A DNA stretch of 11,428 bases from Porphyrobacter sp. UBA7686 (GTDB lineage: Bacteria > Pseudomonadota > Alphaproteobacteria > Sphingomonadales > Sphingomonadaceae): assembly GCA_002482865.1 (NCBI GenBank), contig DLGU01000201.1:1-11428 (forward strand). Direction: 5' to 3'. Within the stretch, counting starts at the first letter, position 1, and every line of letters begins with the position of its first letter. This document shows, piece after piece, positions 5,865 to 11,428 of the stretch. Position numbers and translations under genes: made by a program. The notes beneath the pieces were generated by a model. The model was given only the letters and a program-made list of their open reading frames with translations, was not told the origin of the DNA and did not search any database.

Positions 5865-7358
5865 ATGAATGCACCCGGCACAATCCTCCCGCAAAACGGG
5901 GCCGATCCTTATGGCCACCCCGGGTTTGACCCGGTGCATACGGAACTGCGCGGTGTGCCGCTGGTGATCGAGGGAGAATTGCCGCCTGAACTTGACGGGG
6001 TGTTCCTGCGCAATGGCACCAATGCGCGCTTCCCCCCGCGCCGCCGCCGCCACATGTTCGATGGCGAGGCGATGCTCCACATGATCGAATTGCGCGGCGG
6101 AGAGGCGCGCTATTCCAACACCTATGTCCGCACGCCGCGCTCGGCCTGGATCGAGCAGGCGGGGCGCAACCCATTCATGGGGATCGCCGATCTCACCAGC
6201 GGCGGTAAGGGCGCGCTGGCCGGGCTGATGGTCGAGCGGCTCAAGGTCCGGTTCGGCCTGCTACCGCGCCTCAGCGCCATCGAAGCGGGCAGCAATGGCA
6301 CGGCGGTGCTGCACCATGACGACCGGCTGTATTGCTTGCAGGAGACGGCGCTGCCGTTCCGCCTCGATGTGGCGCGCGATGCGCAAGGGTGGCTGACGCC
6401 GGACGGGCGCGGCGCCAATGAGACCTTCGGCGGCACACTCACCTGCCCCTTTAGCGCCCACCCCAAGACCGATGAGACGACCGGCACGGTCTTTTCGATC
6501 GGGCAGGATTTTACGTCAGGCACAACCCATCTGACCCGTCTGGAACGCGGCGGTACGATCCAGATCAGCACGGTGATGCAGGCCAAGCCCGCCGCCTTCT
6601 TCGTGCATGATTATATCCTGACAGACACGCACATCATCTTCCCCGACAGCTCGCTGCGCTTCAATCCCGGCGGGCTCGCGGGCCCCGATGCCAGCGTGGC
6701 GCAATTCGATGCCAAGCAGCCCCTGCGCTTCGGCGTGATCGCGCGTGACCACCGCGACGGCGATCCGGTGCGCTGGTTCGAAACCGCCGGGCCCGGCCAT
6801 ATCTGGCACATCGCCAATGGCTGGGAAGCGGACGGCGCGCTGCATGTCTATGCCCCGGTGTTCCGCGACTATCCGCCGTTCATGCCGATCCACACCCCGG
6901 CCGAGCCCCACACGCAATTCGTCCATTGGCGGCTCGATTGGGCGAGCGGGGACGTGACCGAGCGTGTGCTGCTTGATCACCATTACGAGCGCCCCGGCAT
7001 CGACTGGCGCCGTCATGGCGAGCGGGCGCGCTACACCTGGCTGCTTGATGAAGCGGGCGGGGTGATGGGGCAGGGCGTGCTCAAGTACGACCTGTTTGAG
7101 GAGCGCGAGGCCGGGTATCTCGATTACGGCGGGCTGCTCGGAGGGGAGCCGGTGTTCGTGCCGCGCGGCGAGGGTAAAGGCGAGGATGAAGGCTGGCTGG
7201 TCGACCTCCTCGCCGATGGCACGCGCGCGGTGCTGATCGTCGCCGACGCCGCCACCATGACCGAGCAATGCCGCATCCCGCTGCCCCAGCCCGTGCCGTT
7301 CGGGGTCCACGCCCTGTGGCTGGACCGCGCGGCGACCGATGCCCTCATCGCGGGGTGA
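5865..7358 (+). CDS. carotenoid cleavage oxygenase family protein, CCD/NCED-like (first of two)
   Basis: A 497-residue non-haem Fe(II) dioxygenase of the RPE65/carotenoid-oxygenase family, which splits a C=C bond of a polyene or aryl-alkene with O2 into two carbonyl products. The four iron-binding histidines are all recognisable: His199 (FSAHPK), His248 (FVHDY), His315 (IWHIANGWE) and His482 (FGVHAL) near the C-terminus. Blade motifs GVFLRNGTN (45-53) and MFDGEAM (64-70) are intact. No signal peptide is seen, so it should be cytosolic. Motifs such as LYCLQETALPFRLD and the HDY region are closer to carotenoid/apocarotenoid cleavage dioxygenases than to lignostilbene dioxygenases. The start is supported by AGAGG about 9 nt upstream. 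It is followed after 72 bp by a second, clearly diverged family member on the same strand. Substrate and cleavage site cannot be read from the sequence. Confidence 0.92.
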   Translation: MNAPGTILPQNGADPYGHPGFDPVHTELRGVPLVIEGELPPELDGVFLRNGTNARFPPRRRRHMFDGEAMLHMIELRGGEARYSNTYVRTPRSAWIEQAGRNPFMGIADLTSGGKGALAGLMVERLKVRFGLLPRLSAIEAGSNGTAVLHHDDRLYCLQETALPFRLDVARDAQGWLTPDGRGANETFGGTLTCPFSAHPKTDETTGTVFSIGQDFTSGTTHLTRLERGGTIQISTVMQAKPAAFFVHDYILTDTHIIFPDSSLRFNPGGLAGPDASVAQFDAKQPLRFGVIARDHRDGDPVRWFETAGPGHIWHIANGWEADGALHVYAPVFRDYPPFMPIHTPAEPHTQFVHWRLDWASGDVTERVLLDHHYERPGIDWRRHGERARYTWLLDEAGGVMGQGVLKYDLFEEREAGYLDYGGLLGGEPVFVPRGEGKGEDEGWLVDLLADGTRAVLIVADAATMTEQCRIPLPQPVPFGVHALWLDRAATDALIAG

Positions 7359-7379
7359 GATGCCCCTCATAATGCTAGC

Positions 7380-7409
7380 AGAAGGCTGCCTCCCGCTGTG
7401 GCAGCTTCT
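7380..7409 (+). terminator. intercistronic hairpin between the two oxygenases
   Basis: AGAAGGCTGCC (7380-7390) pairs with GGCAGCTTCT (7400-7409) over 10 bp with one bulged G and a 9-nt loop. No T-tract follows (the next bases are C-rich), so read-through into the second oxygenase is expected. It could act as a partial terminator or as an mRNA-stability element. It ends 14 nt before the AGGA ribosome-binding site of the second gene. Confidence 0.4.
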
Positions 7410-7430
7410 CCCCAAACCGGAGCAGGAACC

Positions 7431-8876
7431 ATGACTCAGCCGTTCTTCAACCACCCCTATCTGTCGGGCCATCACGAGCCGGTGCGGTTTGAAGCGACCG
7501 CGCCTGATCTGATTGTCGATGGTGATCTCCCGGCGGATCTCGCCGGTGTGTTCTACCGCAACGGGCCAGAGCCGCTCTATCCGACGCGCGAGGGGGATTA
7601 TCACTGGTTTGACGGCGACGGCATGGTCTACGCCATGCACTTTCAGGACGGGCGCGTGTCCCTGCGCAATCGCTGGGTGCGGACCGAGAAGTTCGAGCTG
7701 GAGAAAGCCGCCGGCCGCCGGTTGTTCGGGATGTTCGGCAACCCGATGACCTCCGATCCGCAGGTGCAGGGCAAGCATTACAACACCGGCAACACCAACA
7801 TCATCCTCCACGGTGGCAAGCTGCTGGCGCTGATGGAAGGCTCACAGCCGGTGGCGATGGACCCGTTCGAGCTGACCACGCTGGGGGTGCATGATTATGA
7901 CGGCACCATCGCCTCGACTTTCTCGGCCCATCCCAAGATCGATTACGCCACCGGCGAGCTTGTCAATATCGGCGCCAATATCAATGGCTGGACGGGCGAA
8001 GCCGCGCTGCAATACACCATCACCACCGCCGAGGGCGTGGTGCGCCATGCGGTGACGATCCCGATCCCGCACTTCGCGCTGATCCACACCTTCTTCCTCA
8101 CGGAAAACTGGGTGGTGATCCCGGTGGTGCCGCTCGACACCGACATCCAGCGCGGGATGCGCGGTGGGCCGATGACCGCGTGGAACACCGGGCGCCCGAC
8201 CAAGCTTGCGATCCTCCCGCGAGAAGGCACGGCGGATGATGTGCGCTGGTTCGAGTTCGACCCGCGCCACATGTTCCACGAATGCAATGCGTGGGAGGAA
8301 AACGGTCAGATCATCGCTGATGTCGCCGCCGCCAACGGCACCGCGCTGTTCCCCGATCAGGATGGCAACTGGCTGACCCACGCCGACACCAAGATGTCGC
8401 TGCGCCGCTGGACGATCGATATTGCCGGGGCGAGCATGAAGGAGGAAACGCTCAACGATCGCGACATCCAGTTCCCGCGTCCCGATGATCGGATGATGGC
8501 CCGCAAGACTCGCCACGCCTATGGCAACATGAACCTCTATTCGGTCGATGGCCGGGTCGACGGGATGGACGCCGTCCTGCATTTCGACACGGCGAGCGGC
8601 AAAGAGGATTTCTACCACTTCGGCCCCGGCTCTGCTGCAGGCGAGCTGGTGGTCGCCCCGCGCGTCGGCGCCACCCACGAGGCTGATGGGTATGCGATGA
8701 CTCTCGTGCACCGCGCCAATTCGCCCACCAGTGAACTCGCGATCTTCGCTGCAACGGATATTGCCGCAGGACCGATTGCAACCGTGCGCATCCCCTTCCG
8801 GGTGCCGTCGGGCTTCCACTGCAATTACTATTCGGCGGACAATCCGTTTTACGAAGCGGTGGCGAGCGCGGGGTAG
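7431..8876 (+). CDS. carotenoid cleavage oxygenase family protein, lignostilbene-dioxygenase-like fold (second of two)
   Basis: A 481-residue Fe(II) dioxygenase of the same family as its upstream neighbour but strongly diverged. The four iron ligands are His167 (FSAHPK), His219 (LIHTFF), His283 (MFHECNAWE) and His463 (SGFHCNYY). The N-terminus (GVFYRNGPEP, residues 39-48; WFDGDGM, 59-65) resembles bacterial lignostilbene/apocarotenoid oxygenases. Compared with LsdA and NOV1, Phe59 is kept as Phe60. The phenol-handling Tyr101 is replaced by Phe102 (in MFGNPMTSDP) and Lys134 by Met135 (in LLALMEGSQP). A hydroxystilbene mechanism is therefore unlikely, and an apocarotenoid or non-phenolic alkene is a better guess. 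ATG 7431 is chosen because AGGA lies 6 nt upstream and the family N-terminus follows; the frame is also open from a GTG at 7398. It is probably co-transcribed with the first oxygenase and ends 3 bp from the convergent arsH stop. Confidence 0.92.
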   Translation: MTQPFFNHPYLSGHHEPVRFEATAPDLIVDGDLPADLAGVFYRNGPEPLYPTREGDYHWFDGDGMVYAMHFQDGRVSLRNRWVRTEKFELEKAAGRRLFGMFGNPMTSDPQVQGKHYNTGNTNIILHGGKLLALMEGSQPVAMDPFELTTLGVHDYDGTIASTFSAHPKIDYATGELVNIGANINGWTGEAALQYTITTAEGVVRHAVTIPIPHFALIHTFFLTENWVVIPVVPLDTDIQRGMRGGPMTAWNTGRPTKLAILPREGTADDVRWFEFDPRHMFHECNAWEENGQIIADVAAANGTALFPDQDGNWLTHADTKMSLRRWTIDIAGASMKEETLNDRDIQFPRPDDRMMARKTRHAYGNMNLYSVDGRVDGMDAVLHFDTASGKEDFYHFGPGSAAGELVVAPRVGATHEADGYAMTLVHRANSPTSELAIFAATDIAAGPIATVRIPFRVPSGFHCNYYSADNPFYEAVASAG

Positions 8877-8879
8877 CGC

Positions 8880-9629
8880 CTAGGCCCCAGTGATCCCGGC
8901 TGCATCGGCCGGGGTTTCGACCGGCATGTCTCGGTCTTTGCGCTCGGAGTAGCGATCCACCAACTGCTCGGCATGGGGCCGTAGCAGGACGGTGAAGCGC
9001 ACCAGTTCCTCCACCACGTCGACGATCCGGTCGTAATAGCTCGACGGGTTCATTCGCCCGGCCTCGTCGAACTCCAGATAGGCTTTGGCGACCGAGGACT
9101 GGTTGGGGATGGTGAACATCCGCATCCAGCGCCCGAGAATCCGCAGGGTGTTGACGCTGTTGAAGCTCTGCGATCCGGCGCAGACCTGCATTACCGCCAG
9201 CGTGCGCCCCTGCGTCGGGCGCAGACCCTGATAGGCGAGCGGCAGGTGGTCGATCTGGGTTTTCATGATCCCGGTGATCTGGCCATGGCGTTCGGGGCTG
9301 CACCACACCTGCCCCTCGGACCAGAGCGAGTGTTCGCGCAATTCGTGCACCGCCGGATGATCGTCGCCCGCGATAGCGTCCGGCATCGGCAGGTCGCGCG
9401 GATCGAAGATGCGGGTCTCGCACCCGTAGAATTGCAACAGCCGCGCCGCCTCCTCGACCACGAGCCGCGAAAAGGATCGCTCCCGCAACGAGCCGTAGAG
9501 CAGCAGGATCCGCGGCGGCGGATCGAGGGGGGCGAGGCCGAGCGCCGGGCGGCGATGCGCGTATTCCGGCTTCAGCGCGGGCAAATGCGCCGGATCGGGC
9601 AGGGTTCTGAGCCACTGATATTCGGTCAT
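8880..9629 (-). CDS. arsH: ArsH, NADPH-dependent FMN reductase / organoarsenical oxidase
   Basis: A 249-residue flavodoxin-fold protein of the ArsH family. ArsH enzymes use NADPH and FMN and, where studied, oxidise trivalent methylarsenicals to the less toxic pentavalent forms. The FMN phosphate-binding loop [11 protein letters not shown] is at residues 45-55. The ArsH hallmark [20 protein letters not shown] (111-130) and [14 protein letters not shown] (150-163) are both present, as is the ArsH N-terminal extension before the fold. Length is normal. The ATG at 9629 overlaps the acr3 stop codon by 4 nt (ATGA), so translation is coupled. It is the last gene of the arsR-arsC-acr3-arsH operon, and it ends 3 bp from the convergent second oxygenase with no terminator between them. 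Confidence 0.95.
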   Translation of the reverse strand: MTEYQWLRTLPDPAHLPALKPEYAHRRPALGLAPLDPPPRILLLYGSLRERSFSRLVVEEAARLLQFYGCETRIFDPRDLPMPDAIAGDDHPAVHELREHSLWSEGQVWCSPERHGQITGIMKTQIDHLPLAYQGLRPTQGRTLAVMQVCAGSQSFNSVNTLRILGRWMRMFTIPNQSSVAKAYLEFDEAGRMNPSSYYDRIVDVVEELVRFTVLLRPHAEQLVDRYSERKDRDMPVETPADAAGITGA

Positions 9630-10681
9630 GCTGGGGTTCCCGGAAAGCGCGCGCGGGTGCGGTTGGCGAAGGCGACCAGCGAGAGCATCACCGGCACTTC
9701 GACCAGCACGCCCACCACCGTTGCCAGGGCCGCGCCGCTCGACAGGCCGAACAACCCGATGGCGACCGCGACCGCCAGCTCGAAGAAATTGGAGGTGCCG
9801 ATCAACGCGCAGGGCGCGGCGATATTGTGCGGCACCTTCCACGCATAGGCCCAGGCATAGGCGATGGCGAAGATGCCATAGGACTGCATGAGAATCGGGA
9901 TCGCGATCAGCACGATCAGCAGCGGATTGGCGACAATCGTGCCCGCCTGAAATGCAAACAACAGCACCACGGTCGCCAGCAGGCCGATCACCGACCACGG
10001 CTTCAGCTTGGCCGTAAAGGTGTCAACGGCCGCGGCGTCGCCGCCATGCGCGGCCATAACGCGGCTGCGGGTAAAGGCTCCGGCGACCAGCGGGATCACC
10101 ACATAAAGCACCACCGACAGCAGCAGCGTCTCCCACGGCACGACAATGTCGGTCACCCCCAGCAGCAGCGCTACGATCGGCGCAAAGGCGATGATCATGA
10201 CGAGATCGTTCACCGACACCTGCACCAGCGTGTAGGCGGGATCGCCCCGCGTCATCTGCGCCCAGACAAACACCATCGCGGTGCAGGGCGCAGCGCCCAG
10301 CAGGATCAGCCCGGCGATGTATTGCTGAGCATCGCCGCGCGGCAGAATCCCTACGTAGAGATAATCGAAGAACAGCACCGCAAGTGCCGCCATGGTGAAG
10401 GGTTTGATCAGCCAATTGATCACCAGCGTGATGACGAGTCCCTTGGGTTTGCGGCCGATATCGCGAATGCTGCCGAAATCGACCCCGACCATCATGGGGA
10501 AGATCATCGCCCATATCAGCACCGCGACCACCAGATTGACCGAGGCATATTCGAGCCCGGCAAGGATGCCGACCGTGTCCGGCGCGGTCATGCCCAGCCC
10601 CAGCCCAGCCAGAATGGCGAGCAGCACCCAGACCGAAAGGTAACGCTCGAACAGGCCCAGCGGTGATGCGTCTGCTGTCAT
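9626..10681 (-). CDS. acr3: ACR3 family arsenite efflux transporter
   Basis: A 351-residue inner-membrane permease of the ACR3 (BART superfamily) group, expected to have ten transmembrane helices, that exports arsenite. Hydrophobic segments run through the whole length, starting at about residues 15-33 ([15 protein letters not shown]). The conserved functional cysteine is Cys133 in [12 protein letters not shown], corresponding to the essential Cys129 of Alkaliphilus Acr3. The conserved glutamate is Glu301 in [11 protein letters not shown], equivalent to Glu305. Length is typical for bacterial ACR3. The ATG at 10681 overlaps the arsC stop by 4 nt, and the stop overlaps the arsH start in the same way, so all three are translationally coupled. 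The frame is open further upstream, but that part runs through arsC and is not coding here. No ArsA ATPase is present, as is usual for ACR3 systems. Confidence 0.95.
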   Translation of the reverse strand: MTADASPLGLFERYLSVWVLLAILAGLGLGMTAPDTVGILAGLEYASVNLVVAVLIWAMIFPMMVGVDFGSIRDIGRKPKGLVITLVINWLIKPFTMAALAVLFFDYLYVGILPRGDAQQYIAGLILLGAAPCTAMVFVWAQMTRGDPAYTLVQVSVNDLVMIIAFAPIVALLLGVTDIVVPWETLLLSVVLYVVIPLVAGAFTRSRVMAAHGGDAAAVDTFTAKLKPWSVIGLLATVVLLFAFQAGTIVANPLLIVLIAIPILMQSYGIFAIAYAWAYAWKVPHNIAAPCALIGTSNFFELAVAVAIGLFGLSSGAALATVVGVLVEVPVMLSLVAFANRTRARFPGTPA

Positions 10682-11187
10682 GCCGCAGCCCCTTCCAGCG
10701 CGCCAATGTCGGCAAGCGCAGCCTGTAGCGCGGGTGTGCTGAGCGTTGCCCAGTCGAGCGCAAGGAAGGCCCGCACCCGCATTTCCAGCAATCGCCAAGT
10801 TTCCTCGAAGGCCGCATCCACTTCGGCTTCGGTGCCGGTGACGTCAGCCGGATCGGGCAGGCCCCAATGGGCTTTAAGCGGACTGCCGAGGAACACCGGA
10901 CAGGCCTCGCCTGCGGCATTGCCGCACACGGTGATCGCCAGATCGATCCGCGGCGCGCCGGGGGCTGTGAACTCGTCCCAGCTTTTCGACCGGAAGGTGG
11001 CGGTGTCGATCCCGCGCCGCGCGAGCAGCCGGAGCGCGCCCGGATGCGGCACGCCTTTGGGCTTACTCCCGGCGCTGAACGCCTGCACCCGGCCTTGCCC
11101 GAGATGGTTGAACAGCGCTTCGCCGAGGATCGAGCGGGCCGAATTGCCGGTGCACAACACCAGCACAGTGAAAGGGGTGTCGGTCAT
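10678..11187 (-). CDS. arsC: arsenate reductase, low-molecular-weight tyrosine-phosphatase type
   Basis: A 169-residue arsenate reductase of the LMW-PTPase fold, which reduces arsenate to arsenite for export by ACR3. The P-loop CTGNSARS (residues 12-19) contains nucleophile Cys12 and Arg18 of the CX5R signature. Further redox cysteines are Cys88 and Cys96 in [12 protein letters not shown], placed like the Cys82/Cys89 relay of the thioredoxin-linked enzymes but with one more residue between them. The general acid is probably Asp112 in HWGLPDPAD. The tail beyond about residue 135 is alpha-helical in style and longer than in the Staphylococcus protein. The start at 11187 has GAGGA just upstream, inside the end of arsR, from which it is separated by 7 nt. 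The electron donor (thioredoxin or another thiol system) is not settled by sequence. Confidence 0.94.
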   Translation of the reverse strand: MTDTPFTVLVLCTGNSARSILGEALFNHLGQGRVQAFSAGSKPKGVPHPGALRLLARRGIDTATFRSKSWDEFTAPGAPRIDLAITVCGNAAGEACPVFLGSPLKAHWGLPDPADVTGTEAEVDAAFEETWRLLEMRVRAFLALDWATLSTPALQAALADIGALEGAAA

Positions 11188-11194
11188 GCTGTCC

Positions 11195-11428
11195 TCAGCC
11201 GTGGGGTTCGCAGGCCAGCCCGGCCATCAGGTCGGAGCACATTTCGGGCGCGCCTTGGCAGCAGTCCTGCATCAGGAACGTGAGCAGGCGGCGCATTCCG
11301 GGGTAGTCGGCGCGGTAATGGATCAGGCGGCTTTCGCGTTCGGACTGCACCAGCCCGGCGCGCTCGAGCGTCGCCAGATGATGCGACATGGTCGAGGGCG
11401 GCACGCCCTGATGTTCGGCGATAGCGCC
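11195..11428 (-). CDS. arsR: ArsR-family arsenite-responsive repressor (5' end outside window)
   Basis: The last 77 residues of an ArsR/SmtB winged-helix repressor. Its N-terminus lies beyond the right edge; the frame stays open to the end of the window. The recognition helix region reads AIAEHQGVPPSTMSHHLATLERAGLV, followed by the wing SERESRLIHYRAD. Near the C-terminus come DCC and then MC seven residues later (CC-x6-C), then another Cys in LACEPHG. A C-terminal Cys triad of this spacing resembles the As(III) site of Acidithiobacillus ferrooxidans ArsR (Cys95, Cys96, Cys102) rather than the classical CVC motif in the DNA-binding helix. It is the first visible gene of the ars operon and presumably represses it from a promoter beyond the window. 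The GTG at 11402-11404 is not a start, because the helix-turn-helix continues upstream of it. Confidence 0.92.
   Translation of the reverse strand, partial: GAIAEHQGVPPSTMSHHLATLERAGLVQSERESRLIHYRADYPGMRRLLTFLMQDCCQGAPEMCSDLMAGLACEPHG

Noticed and set aside
7369..7374. CATAAT as a separate -10 box for the second oxygenase
   Set aside because: No -35 hexamer at 16-18 bp and no extended TGN; the spacing to the upstream gene fits co-transcription better.
6516..7811. A 431-codon open frame on the - strand across both oxygenases
   Set aside because: It crosses the gap between two real genes and has no family motifs; it is a shadow frame.
9827..10666. A 279-codon open frame on the + strand inside acr3
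   Set aside because: Its composition is dominated by His, Asp, Gln and Arg, it is antisense to a conserved permease, and no motif is seen.
1..11428. CRISPR arrays, insertion sequences, integrase or transposase genes, plasmid or phage origins
   Set aside because: No regularly spaced repeats, no transposase or integrase motifs and no terminal inverted repeats were seen on either strand.

Overview
The window is GC-rich bacterial DNA with dense coding on both strands, short intergenic gaps and no frameshifts. It most resembles a sphingomonad (Alphaproteobacteria, order Sphingomonadales; Novosphingobium/Erythrobacter/Porphyrobacter-like). The reasons are the style of the TonB-dependent receptor, the SnoaL-like protein beside it, the tandem carotenoid-oxygenase family enzymes and the form of the ars operon. 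The genus is an inference from protein style, not from a database match.

Layout. (1) Positions 1-23 are the 3' end of a tRNA-Gly gene on the + strand; its anticodon lies outside the window. (2) A serine esterase of the hormone-sensitive-lipase family (53-1003, -) and an aldehyde dehydrogenase (1177-2610, +) diverge from a 173-bp gap. That gap holds a good promoter for the esterase and a cluster of inverted ACAGG half-sites. (3) The dehydrogenase converges on a SnoaL/NTF2-like protein (2633-3160, -), which lies 57 bp downstream of a TonB-dependent outer-membrane receptor (3218-5584, -); these two probably form an operon. (4) A 280-bp divergent control region (5585-5864) separates the receptor from two tandem carotenoid cleavage oxygenases (5865-7358 and 7431-8876, +). 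It carries five GCAAT/ATTGC half-sites placed at both candidate promoters. (5) Three bases past the second oxygenase, an arsenic-resistance operon begins on the opposite strand: arsR (partial, off the right edge), arsC, acr3 and arsH, read right to left with 4-nt start/stop overlaps between arsC/acr3 and acr3/arsH.

How the genes may work together. Esterase, aldehyde dehydrogenase, SnoaL-like protein, outer-membrane receptor and two double-bond-cleaving oxygenases make a plausible uptake-and-cleavage locus for a hydrophobic polyene or aryl-alkene, such as an apocarotenoid or stilbenoid. The receptor would import it, the oxygenases would split C=C bonds to aldehydes or ketones, the dehydrogenase would oxidise the aldehydes, and the esterase would remove acyl groups. 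This pathway is inferred from gene content and shared regulatory motifs; no substrate is shown by the sequence. The second oxygenase lacks two of the three residues used by lignostilbene dioxygenases to handle a phenolic substrate, which argues against a classical lignostilbene role. The ars operon is a separate, well-understood detoxification unit: arsenate reduction, arsenite export, and organoarsenical oxidation.
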